Below the pieces are notes generated by a model. It saw nothing but the letters and a program-made list of their open reading frames with translations. It was not told the DNA's origin and made no database searches. A DNA stretch of 25,475 bases from an uncultured Spirochaetia bacterium (GTDB taxonomy: Bacteria; Spirochaetota; UBA4802; JAGODF01): positions 1 to 25,475 of the forward strand of contig CALCJG010000412.1 in NCBI GenBank assembly GCA_937967705.1, given 5' to 3'. Positions 7,458 to 12,760 of the stretch are shown piece by piece (position 1 is the stretch's first letter; each line of letters opens with the position of its first letter). A program made the translations under genes and the position numbers.

Positions 7458-7743
7458 ATCCTGCAGGAAGAAGAGGGCTACGCAGCGCCATCACCGGTTT
7501 TCCCAGACAAACGATAACATCAGGCTTTACGGTAAGGGGAACCCCTTCGACGGCATAGATTGGATCAATGATAAGCGTAATATCCAATATGCGTGTGCTG
7601 ATTGCAATTCGTCCCATAACGGGCAGGGGAGGGGCCTGATAACCTGGAATGAGTATGAGTTTTGCCGGGCCATGAGGATCATGCCAAGATCAAAAACGGC
7701 CCAGGCGAAGATAAGCCAAGGAAAAATCGAAAGGTGGTGGTGA
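7441..7743 (+). CDS. HNH-type nuclease-like protein
   Basis: ATG 7441 is preferred; an in-frame TTG at 7411 would only add an unconserved basic segment. 100 residues. It opens with WCESCRKKRATQRHHRFSQT, a CxxC pair followed by the double His of a beta-beta-alpha-metal site. It continues to NIQYACADCNSSHN with the second CxxC and the closing N/H residues. Small phage HNH proteins of this kind nick or cut DNA, and some assist terminase; this one is far from terminase. The final helix contains FCRAMRIMPRSK, a feature I associate with the same family. Confidence 0.7.
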   Translation: MVRWCESCRKKRATQRHHRFSQTNDNIRLYGKGNPFDGIDWINDKRNIQYACADCNSSHNGQGRGLITWNEYEFCRAMRIMPRSKTAQAKISQGKIERWW

Positions 7744-7916
7744 TGTATAAAAAAGACAGTTATGAGGGAGCAGACGGTAGAACCCATGTGATTGAAACTG
7801 ATTGTAACTCAGCATGGGAGAAATTCCAAGGGGATAAAAATGCAAACGCCAAAATTAGACGACAAAGTGTCTCTCGGAAAGTTGAAGAAGCGACTGCTCA
7901 AAGTGATCGATCATAA
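7743..7916 (+). CDS. small hypothetical protein overlapping the next gene
   Basis: 57 residues. The start shares one base with the previous stop, with GGTGGTGGTG directly upstream as a possible ribosome site. The first half (MYKKDSYEGADGRTHVIETD) looks protein-like. The last 25 residues lie in the stretch shared with the next gene in another frame and are low in complexity. It may be real but shortened, or a chance frame. No function can be suggested. Confidence 0.4.
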   Translation: MYKKDSYEGADGRTHVIETDCNSAWEKFQGDKNANAKIRRQSVSRKVEEATAQSDRS

Positions 7917-8172
7917 GACATGGGAAAAGACTCATAGTGAAAAAAACCTCGCTGGGATGCTGGTGAGGGTGTCGTGTGAATTGCTGGATAAGATAACCAA
8001 GCCTGAAATGGAAGATCAAATCCGGGAGGATATTGTAGAAGCATTATTACTGATTCTGTATATCGCAATGGCGCAAAACATCGATCTGGCCGGAGAAATC
8101 CTGAAAATCACGAATGAAAATGAGAACATCTACATTCTTCCGGTCATTGAGAGAAAATATCTCAGCGTGTGA
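7840..8172 (+). CDS. alpha-helical protein, possibly degenerate MazG-like
   Basis: Start at ATG 7840 because AAGGGG lies 6 bases upstream; an earlier in-frame ATG at 7792 lacks a site and lies deeper in the neighbouring gene. 110 residues, all helix. The segment EDQIREDIVEALLLILYIAM followed by NIDLAGEILKITNENEN resembles the final helices of MazG-type nucleotide pyrophosphohydrolases (acidic pair, hydrophobic helix, then K-x-x-x-N). The expected first ExxE pair is not evident, so catalysis is doubtful. A clearer MazG-like gene follows at 8652. Confidence 0.4.
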   Translation: MQTPKLDDKVSLGKLKKRLLKVIDHKTWEKTHSEKNLAGMLVRVSCELLDKITKPEMEDQIREDIVEALLLILYIAMAQNIDLAGEILKITNENENIYILPVIERKYLSV

Positions 8173-8181
8173 GAGGGTCCA

Positions 8182-8655
8182 ATGTGGTTAATCAAACTAT
8201 TCGGAGGACGTGTTAAGCAATGGGTTAAGAGGGAGAAAGAACGGGAGCGGAATAGATACGATACATTGCTTGATAAGCAACGAAAACAGGATGAAAGGCT
8301 GAGAAAGAAGCTTGGTCAGAAGATAGTCAAGAGGGTCCGCCGAAAGGCTGAAGAGAGAATTCAGAACTTAAAAAAGGTGCATGATGAGGAAACTGGAAAG
8401 CTCACTAAAACGATCAATGAGCTGAATGATGTTATCAAGAGCCAAAAACAGGCATACCGGGAATACCGGGATGATGCGGCAAAAATAGATCAAATCTCTT
8501 ATGCCCTGGTGGAAGGGGTCCGGCAGATCCATCAGGTGTCCCTGCAGCTCAACCACCTGTTCGAGAGAGTTAACTGGGATGCGGAGTATCTCAATATCAA
8601 AGCGGATCGGAAGGATAAGAGAATGTTGCATCTACTGGATGGAGGCAGGAAATGA
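8182..8655 (+). CDS. coiled-coil protein of unknown function
   Basis: 157 residues. Residues about 12-100 are very rich in Lys, Arg, Glu and Gln with heptad-like hydrophobic spacing (KREKERERNRYDTLLDKQRK, then LTKTINELNDVIKSQKQ), a long coiled coil. The first 11 residues (MWLIKLFGGRV) are hydrophobic and could be a membrane-associating helix. The C-terminus is a second, shorter helix region. It follows the previous gene by 9 bases and overlaps the MazG-like gene by 4. A structural or scaffolding role is possible, but there is no family match. Confidence 0.6.
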   Translation: MWLIKLFGGRVKQWVKREKERERNRYDTLLDKQRKQDERLRKKLGQKIVKRVRRKAEERIQNLKKVHDEETGKLTKTINELNDVIKSQKQAYREYRDDAAKIDQISYALVEGVRQIHQVSLQLNHLFERVNWDAEYLNIKADRKDKRMLHLLDGGRK

Positions 8656-8969
8656 AGATGATGGCAAAGGGGAAGATATACAAGAGGGCGATCAACGAAT
8701 TCGGCGAGACAACACAGTTAGGGGTGGCACAGGAAGAATGTGCGGAGCTGATAGCGGCTCTCTCAAAGTATTTCCGGGGGGATGTGGATGCTATCCCGAA
8801 AGTCCAGGAGGAAATCGCCGATGTCGAGATCATGCTGGAACAGTTGAGAATGATATTCGACCGGAAGGGTATAGACAAGGCGAAGAAAACTAAAATTCAG
8901 CGATTGCATTTTAGGATACTATCAAGGGAGGTAGAGAGCCATGAGCGCAGGGCGCAAGCGGAAGTATGA
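8652..8969 (+). CDS. MazG-like nucleotide pyrophosphohydrolase
   Basis: 105 residues. It has the metal-site pattern of all-alpha NTP pyrophosphohydrolases: QEECAELIAALSKYFRG (E-x-x-E with Glu spacing) and then VQEEIADVEIMLEQL (EE-x-x-D), followed by DKAKKTKIQRLHFRI. Such enzymes hydrolyse nucleoside triphosphates to monophosphates. In phages they are thought to adjust nucleotide pools or lower stress signals. GGAGG lies 6 bases before ATG 8652, making it preferable to the Met codons just downstream. The gene ends inside the next small gene. Confidence 0.8.
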   Translation: MKMMAKGKIYKRAINEFGETTQLGVAQEECAELIAALSKYFRGDVDAIPKVQEEIADVEIMLEQLRMIFDRKGIDKAKKTKIQRLHFRILSREVESHERRAQAEV

Positions 8970-9132
8970 TACTAAGGTGGTATTGGAAGATCTGAAGCGC
9001 CGGGGTTGTGTGATCACGGAGGATGTGATCAATGTTTCCGGGGCCAGGCTCGGAAATAAAGCCTGGGGGATGATCGATTTCCTGGTCAACCATCATAAAT
9101 ACAAAGTGGGGTTTACTGATGAAGCTGCTTAA
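8941..9132 (+). CDS. small basic protein, possible DNA-binding
   Basis: 63 residues beginning with a basic stretch (SAGRKRKYDTK). A helix (VVLEDLKRRG) and a second helical segment (ARLGNKAWGMIDFLVNHHKY) follow. The arrangement could be a small helix-turn-helix or winged fold, but no family is recognised. GGGAGG 8 bases upstream of the ATG supports translation. It overlaps the previous gene by 29 bases and the next by 14. Confidence 0.55.
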   Translation: MSAGRKRKYDTKVVLEDLKRRGCVITEDVINVSGARLGNKAWGMIDFLVNHHKYKVGFTDEAA

Positions 9133-9457
9133 ATGGTTCGGGCGGGAAATCGAGTGTCATGAAGTCTATTTCGTCTATTTCCCGGATAAAAAACGGGAGA
9201 TGACCGCTGCACAGCGAGAAAACTATGATCAGGCCAGGAATTTTCCTGTCTATGGCCCACTTTTCGCAGCCGGTGTCTCGCCCCAGGATAATCCGAATGT
9301 GCTCCCGATGACGGGAATGGAGATGATGGAAGTCGCCAGTAAAAACGGCTATATACCGGTTTTCGACCAGGATTTCCAAAAATCGCATAGGGTGACTTTA
9401 ATGAAGGGCAATGCAATGGATTTCTACTACCGGTACTCAAAAATTTTGAAGCGATGA
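9119..9457 (+). CDS. hypothetical phage protein
   Basis: 112 residues. The start lies inside the end of the preceding gene and the stop overlaps the next ATG, so it is embedded in a tight run. Segments such as GREIECHEVYFVYFPDKKRE and MTAAQRENYDQARNFPVYGP suggest a mixed alpha/beta protein. There is no recognised motif, signal peptide or membrane helix. Confidence 0.6.
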   Translation: MKLLKWFGREIECHEVYFVYFPDKKREMTAAQRENYDQARNFPVYGPLFAAGVSPQDNPNVLPMTGMEMMEVASKNGYIPVFDQDFQKSHRVTLMKGNAMDFYYRYSKILKR

Positions 9458-9621
9458 AGGCGGTTTTCATCAAAGGATTTCGATACAAGGATACTTTAGC
9501 GTTTATGACTTCATTCCCACCAGTTTTCTTTTACCGTGGGGATAAATACATGTTCCGCTTTCGGGATGGCAATACGGCTTATTATCAGCACAGCGATGAC
9601 ATAGAGGGAATACTAAATTGA
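9454..9621 (+). CDS. 55-residue hypothetical protein
   Basis: The start overlaps the preceding stop (ATGA at 9454-9457) and the stop overlaps the TTG of the methyltransferase gene, so the gene fills the space exactly. The protein (MKAVFIKGFRYKDTLAFMTS and on) is rich in aromatic residues (FPPVFFYRGDKYMFRFRDG) and looks like a small beta-hairpin protein. No function is recognised. Confidence 0.6.
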   Translation: MKAVFIKGFRYKDTLAFMTSFPPVFFYRGDKYMFRFRDGNTAYYQHSDDIEGILN

Positions 9622-10175
9622 AAAGATACAAGATCATTTACGCCGATCCCCCTTGGGAGTTTAAAAACTGGAATGATGACAAGGCGCTTCGGGGGGTGTG
9701 CCACAAATACCCGCTAATGACGGATCGGGGAATTGAAAGTCTGGATATCGCATCTATTGCGGACAAAGACAGCGTATTATTGATGTGGGCGACTTTCCCG
9801 AAGCTCGAAGCGGCTCTCTGGGTTATTGGGGCCTGGGGATATACATACAAGACATGTGCTTTCGTCTGGGTGAAAAAGAATAAGACGAAAAACACCCCTT
9901 TCATGGGTATGGGGTATTATACCCGGGCCAATGCTGAATTGTGTCTCCTGGCAACAAAGGGCCGGCCTCTCCCGAGGCTGGTGAAAAACGTGGGGCAGAT
10001 CATTGAGAGCCCCATTGAGAGCCATAGCCGGAAGCCGGCCATTGTCCGGGATAAGATCGTGGAGCTTTTCGGAGATCTTCCCAGGATTGAGCTTTTCGCC
10101 CGGGAGAAGGTCCCCGGATGGGACGTTTTCGGCAATGAGGTCGAATCAGATATAATCCCAGGGGTGGCTGTTTGA
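9618..10175 (+). CDS. MT-A70 family N6-adenine DNA methyltransferase
   Basis: 185 residues. The catalytic DPPW is at residues 10-13 (YADPPWEF). It is followed by the family's SVLLMWATFPKLEAALWVI and GYTYKTCAFVWVKKNK, then GMGYYTRANAELCLLATKG and the C-terminal HSRKPAIVRDKIVELFGD with LFAREKVPGWDVFGNE. This is the full MT-A70 layout in the short phage form. It transfers a methyl group from S-adenosylmethionine to adenine in DNA. The TTG start is supported by GAGGGA 8 bases upstream and the 4-base overlap with the previous gene. It is coupled to a cytosine methyltransferase, consistent with protection against host restriction. Confidence 0.94.
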   Translation: MKRYKIIYADPPWEFKNWNDDKALRGVCHKYPLMTDRGIESLDIASIADKDSVLLMWATFPKLEAALWVIGAWGYTYKTCAFVWVKKNKTKNTPFMGMGYYTRANAELCLLATKGRPLPRLVKNVGQIIESPIESHSRKPAIVRDKIVELFGDLPRIELFAREKVPGWDVFGNEVESDIIPGVAV

Positions 10176-11080
10176 GAAAAAAATACTATTATCTCGATTT
10201 GTTTCATGGAATAGGGGGTTTCGCTCTCGGTGCTTATTGGGCAGGGATGAAATTTAACGGACATTATTGCAGTGATATTGAGCCATATTGTCAGAAGTTG
10301 TATAAGCTTAGATTTCCAAACTCAATACAACTGGGTGATATAACGCAGATCGATACGGAGGATTTGCCGGATGGGGAATGGATTATCACAGGAGGTTTTC
10401 CCTGCCAGGATATCAGTATTGCAGGAAGGGGAGAGGGAATCACTGGATCGAGGTCCGGTCTTTGGTTTGAGTATTGGCGACTTATTAGGGATTTACGACC
10501 CCGAATCGCAATCATGGAAAACGTCGGTGCTCTCACTTTTCGAGGAATGGACAGAGTACTTGGTTCGCTTTCCGAAATCGGGTATAATGCTGAATGGCAG
10601 GATATACGGGCAAGCGACGTGGGTGCGCCGCATAGGAGGGAAAGAATCTGGATTGTGGCCTACTCCAACACAGATATACACACGGGAAAACTGGAAGGAA
10701 GAAGAAATAAAATCCGCACAGCAGAGGGTAAAATCGGAGACTATGGCGAAAGGGAAACATCATACCGGGAACGGGTTTGGACTCAATTTAGCGCAAGCAA
10801 TAAGAATGTGGCCGACTCCATGCAACCGGGACTTTCGATCACCGGGGACGCCAGAGAGACTGGAACGCGCCAGGTTGGAATCGAAACGGGGACAGCCATT
10901 GACGGAAGTGATTGGTGGTCAGTTGAACCCGATGTGGGTCGAGTGGCTCATGGGATACCCCATAGGTTGGACAGACTTAGAGGACTCGGAAATGCGATTG
11001 TCCCTCAGATAGCAGCAACACTGTTTCTATTATTCAGGGAGTACATATACATACAGTCAGAAGAAGAAATACCGGCATAG
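10172..11080 (+). CDS. DNA (cytosine-5) methyltransferase
   Basis: 302 residues with the ordered C5-methyltransferase motifs. Motif I is DLFHGIGGFALG (9-20). Motif IV is GGFPCQDISIAG with catalytic Cys78. Motif VI is MENVGAL (115-121), motif VIII is PHRRERIW (153-160), and motif X is RGLGNAIVPQIA (270-281). The stretch 161-255, where target recognition should lie, is loosely composed and contains the pieces IVAYSNTD, NVADS and EPDVGRVAHGIP common in phage versions. It methylates the C5 of cytosine. TTG start, overlapping the previous stop. About 640 bases of it are open in the +1 frame with another set of motifs (entry at 10371). Confidence 0.95.
   Translation: MRKKYYYLDLFHGIGGFALGAYWAGMKFNGHYCSDIEPYCQKLYKLRFPNSIQLGDITQIDTEDLPDGEWIITGGFPCQDISIAGRGEGITGSRSGLWFEYWRLIRDLRPRIAIMENVGALTFRGMDRVLGSLSEIGYNAEWQDIRASDVGAPHRRERIWIVAYSNTDIHTGKLEGRRNKIRTAEGKIGDYGERETSYRERVWTQFSASNKNVADSMQPGLSITGDARETGTRQVGIETGTAIDGSDWWSVEPDVGRVAHGIPHRLDRLRGLGNAIVPQIAATLFLLFREYIYIQSEEEIPA
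10371..11012 (+). CDS. overlapping +1-frame protein nested in the cytosine methyltransferase gene (WPTPT / WVEWLMG type)
   Basis: 213 codons without a stop, wholly inside the C5-methyltransferase gene in the +1 frame. GGAGG at 10357-10361 lies 9 bases before ATG 10371. The protein carries YDPESQSWKTSVLSLFEEWT, RFPKSGIMLNGRIYGQATWV, GLWPTPT (94-100), MWPTP (146-150) and LNPMWVEWLMGYPIGWTDLE (185-204). I recall this motif order from many phage proteins, often labelled cytosine methyltransferase-associated. The same bases give NVADS in one frame and MWPTP in the other, and PDVGRVAHG against PMWVEWLMG. It may be a real overprinted gene or a database-propagated alternative frame; its function is unknown. 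Confidence 0.5.
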   Translation: MGNGLSQEVFPARISVLQEGERESLDRGPVFGLSIGDLLGIYDPESQSWKTSVLSLFEEWTEYLVRFPKSGIMLNGRIYGQATWVRRIGGKESGLWPTPTQIYTRENWKEEEIKSAQQRVKSETMAKGKHHTGNGFGLNLAQAIRMWPTPCNRDFRSPGTPERLERARLESKRGQPLTEVIGGQLNPMWVEWLMGYPIGWTDLEDSEMRLSLR

Positions 11081-11084
11081 CCGG
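11072..11084. other. perfect hairpin at the end of the cytosine methyltransferase gene
   Basis: CCGGC-ata-GCCGG is a perfect 5-bp inverted repeat that spans the methyltransferase stop codon. No T-run follows, so it is not an obvious intrinsic terminator. It could mark RNA processing or be a methyltransferase recognition-type palindrome. Function is not established. Confidence 0.3.
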
Positions 11085-11114
11085 ATTAAATAAAACACAG
11101 GAGGGCAGAGTATT

Positions 11115-11267
11115 ATGGATCAGAAGCCAAAGACACTTTCGCAGTTAGTAGCACTGAAAATCAAGAAGCTGCAGAAGATCGCCCGGATTCAGGGAGAGAT
11201 CGCAAATGAGAAATCCTCCCTGGCCGAGATCAATAAACTGATTACGGAGGCAAAAAAGATGAAGTGA
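11115..11267 (+). CDS. 50-residue helical protein
   Basis: AGGAGGGCAG lies just before ATG 11115, a strong ribosome site. The protein is one long charged helix (LSQLVALKIKKLQKIARIQ, then SSLAEINKLITEAKKM) with heptad-like Leu/Ile spacing, so probably a short coiled coil that forms dimers. It lies alone between the cytosine methyltransferase and the tRNA-like loci. No family is recognised. Confidence 0.6.
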   Translation: MDQKPKTLSQLVALKIKKLQKIARIQGEIANEKSSLAEINKLITEAKKMK

Positions 11268-11274
11268 GGGAAAA

Positions 11275-11291
11275 GCTGGCATAAAGCCGGC
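11275..11291. other. hairpin just upstream of the tRNA-like locus
   Basis: GCTGGC-ataaa-GCCGGC forms a 6-bp stem (one G-T pair) ending 4 bases before the tRNA-like 5' end. There is no T-run. It may help separate or process the RNA transcript from the upstream message. It is similar in make-up to the hairpin at 11072. Confidence 0.3.
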
Positions 11292-11295
11292 GTGT

Positions 11296-11415
11296 GGCAG
11301 CGTGGCGGAATGGTAGACGCCAAACTCAAAAATCCGAAGATGGCATGTCTGGCCGATAGATGAGGAGTTGATGTAACCAGGTAAACTCGTGCAGGTTCGA
11401 GTCCTGCCGTTGCCA
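11296..11415 (+). tRNA. tRNA-like gene (class II/Leu-like) with oversized anticodon region
   Basis: Acceptor stem GGCAGCG (11296-11302) pairs with CGTTGCC (11408-11414, one G-T), followed by discriminator A and no encoded CCA. U8 is present. The D arm is GCG...CGC (extendable to GGCG/CGCC) with loop GAATGGTAGA including the GG pair. The T arm is GCAGG-TTCGAGT-CCTGC, perfect. These resemble a leucine-type tRNA. About 70 bases separate the D and T arms, some 35-40 more than a normal class II tRNA. AACTC (11323-11327) can pair with GAGTT (11365-11369) as the anticodon stem, giving a 37-base loop. GAGTT can instead pair with AACTC at 11384-11388. A CTCAAAA heptamer (11325-11331) equals a Leu-CAA anticodon loop but has no matching stem. 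The amino acid is not assigned. Confidence 0.65.
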
Positions 11416-11417
11416 AA

Positions 11418-11550
11418 GGGGGCCGTAGTTTAAAATGCAGAACGACAAGGAGAAGTTACCCGCAAATCGCCGCATAAGCGTGGGTGAGAAATCATAAGAG
11501 GCGATTGATATCCTTGGGGGTGCAGGTGGAAACCCTGTCGGAACCCGCCA
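11418..11550 (+). ncRNA. second tRNA-shaped RNA with 61-base anticodon loop and encoded CCA
   Basis: It starts 2 bases after the first locus. GGGGGCCG (11418-11425) faces CGGAACCC (11539-11546): six of eight pairs with two G-A mismatches, then G and CCA (11548-11550). UA at positions 8-9 precedes D stem GTTT/GAAC. CAAGG (11446-11450) pairs with CCTTG (11512-11516) as anticodon stem, followed by a 5-base variable loop GGGGT. T stem GCAGG/CCTGT encloses a 7-base loop TGGAAAC, not the usual TTCRANY. The 61-base loop holds AATCGCC/GGCGATT (11465-11471, 11500-11506) and ACCCGC with GCGTGGGT (11458-11463, 11478-11485), which interleave like a pseudoknot. It may be a decayed tRNA or a specialised RNA. 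Confidence 0.45.
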
Positions 11551-11573
11551 TATAAAACAAGGAGGTCATCAAG

Positions 11574-11759
11574 ATGCAAAACATAGAAATGGCTGTTGAA
11601 GGGGATGTCTTGACTGTAAAGGTAAACCTGAAGAAGCGATATGGTAAGAGCAAGTCAGGGAAAACGGTAATTGTAGCATCGACTGGCGGCAATGTGGGGG
11701 TCCCAGAATATCCCGAGATCAAGCTGGGATTGAATGTTTATACCAAAGAAGGAGAATAA
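11574..11759 (+). CDS. conserved small phage protein of unknown function
   Basis: 61 residues. AAGGAGG about 9 bases before ATG is a strong ribosome site. The motif RYGKSKSGKTVIVASTGGN followed by IKLGLNVY is one I recall from small hypothetical proteins in many phages. The GKSKSGKT stretch is reminiscent of a P-loop but too short and wrongly placed for an ATPase. It is the first gene after the tRNA-like pair and heads the packaging block. Confidence 0.6.
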   Translation: MQNIEMAVEGDVLTVKVNLKKRYGKSKSGKTVIVASTGGNVGVPEYPEIKLGLNVYTKEGE

Positions 11760-11760
11760 C

Positions 11761-12174
11761 ATGAAATTTTCAGAATATCTGCAGAAGCACAGGGAATTGA
11801 ATCCTGATATCGTTTATGAGCCGACCCCATATAATCCGGGGTTTGTTCAGTTGGTCCGGTTATGGGGTCATGAGGCTATAATGGGGAACCAGAATATCGA
11901 GGATGTGGTTGTGTTCCGGGGGGGAAACATGGAAACTGTGCCGAATCCATATTTGATCCCGAACGAGGGCGAGGGGACTGAGGATGGGCCGAAGTCCAGG
12001 AAGGGAAAGGATAAGGCGAAGGATAAAGATAAAATTAAGGATAAGGATAAAGATAAAGATAAGGATAAGACTGAGGATGCCCCTGGTACTGCTCCAGATT
12101 CGGGCAATGTTCCCAGTGAAGATCCCGGGGAAGGGGCGGATCAGGAGGGTCCCGAAGAGATGAAAGCAGGGTAG
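11761..12174 (+). CDS. hypothetical protein with Lys-Asp repeat tail
   Basis: Start at ATG 11761 (GGAG 7 bases upstream) rather than the earlier in-frame ATG 11734, which sits inside the previous gene. 137 residues. The first ~75 residues (MKFSEYLQKHRELNPDIVYE, LVRLWGHEAIMG) look globular. The middle is a KD/KDK tandem run of about 25 residues, then a Pro/Gly/Glu/Asp-rich tail. Such alternating charged tails are flexible. The lysine-rich start of the next gene (small terminase) is compositionally similar. Function unknown. Confidence 0.6.
   Translation: MKFSEYLQKHRELNPDIVYEPTPYNPGFVQLVRLWGHEAIMGNQNIEDVVVFRGGNMETVPNPYLIPNEGEGTEDGPKSRKGKDKAKDKDKIKDKDKDKDKDKTEDAPGTAPDSGNVPSEDPGEGADQEGPEEMKAG
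12001..12070 (+). repeat. degenerate hexanucleotide tandem repeat (GATAAR)
   Basis: About ten copies of a six-base unit close to GATAAG/GATAAA, with AAG insertions, encode the Lys-Asp run of the surrounding gene. The unit is a multiple of three, so copy-number change would lengthen or shorten the protein tail without a frameshift. Likely origin is replication slippage. Confidence 0.75.
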
Positions 12175-12184
12175 GATATAGGCC

Positions 12185-12760
12185 ATGGCCGACAAAGACA
12201 AGAAAAAACCGAAGAAGAAACCGAAATCCAAGCTGACCGATAAACAACGGCTATTTGTAACCGAATATTTGGTCGATATGAACGGCACTCAGGCATATAT
12301 AAGGGCTTATAAGTGTGCTAACAAATCTACTGCAATGGTAAATGCCTCAAAATTGCTAAGAAATGCTAATATTCGGGAAGAAATCAATAATCAGGTAGAT
12401 GAAATCATTGACCAAACGCAGCAGGAGGGGGTTCTCCGGAACCTGAGAGAGCTGGAAACAATAGGATACTCCGACATAGGGGAATTGATTGAGTACGATG
12501 AGACCGGTGTTAAGGTAAAACCCTCAAAAGAGGTAAATACCAGAGTGGTTAAAGCGGTAGTTATGGATAAGGTCATCGTTTCCAAAGGTCAGGATGTTAC
12601 TGAGGAACGGATCAAGTTTAAACTGGAGCTGCACGATAAGGTACGAGCCCTGGAGAAGATAGGGACATTCCTGGGGATGTTCAAAGAACACGTTGAAGTG
12701 ACAGGTAAAAACGGGAGGCCGATACTATTTGAGTTACCAAAGGGCTGCGAGAAATGGTAA
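12185..12760 (+). CDS. terS: terminase small subunit
   Basis: 191 residues. After a lysine-rich tail (ADKDKKKPKKKPKSK) comes the Terminase_2 signature LTDKQRLFVTEYLVDMNGTQ, AYIRAYK and AMVNASKLLRNANIREEIN. This is the helix-turn-helix domain that binds the packaging site on phage DNA. The later KVRALEKIGTFLGMF helix and a beta-rich end would mediate oligomerisation and contact with the large subunit. The gene overlaps terL by 32 bases. The basic N-terminal extension is longer than usual and may bind DNA non-specifically. Confidence 0.92.
   Translation: MADKDKKKPKKKPKSKLTDKQRLFVTEYLVDMNGTQAYIRAYKCANKSTAMVNASKLLRNANIREEINNQVDEIIDQTQQEGVLRNLRELETIGYSDIGELIEYDETGVKVKPSKEVNTRVVKAVVMDKVIVSKGQDVTEERIKFKLELHDKVRALEKIGTFLGMFKEHVEVTGKNGRPILFELPKGCEKW

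Noticed and set aside
11072..11291. intrinsic terminators at the two GC-rich hairpins
   Set aside because: Neither stem is followed by a T-run, so I list them only as hairpins.
11323..11369. group I or II intron in the first tRNA-like gene
   Set aside because: The insertion is only about 30-40 bases, far too small for a self-splicing core.
11296..11550. a single tmRNA spanning both tRNA-like loci
   Set aside because: Each locus has its own acceptor, D, anticodon and T stems. A tmRNA would have one acceptor pair formed by the two ends, no normal D stem and a tag frame; the outer ends here do not pair.
12001..12070. CRISPR-like or iteron array
   Set aside because: The unit is a six-base tandem repeat inside a coding frame, with no spacers and no replication-origin context.
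11860..12288. minus-strand open frames with Leu/Ile/Phe repeats
   Set aside because: They are the complement of the Lys-Asp repeat and look membrane-like only because of that composition.
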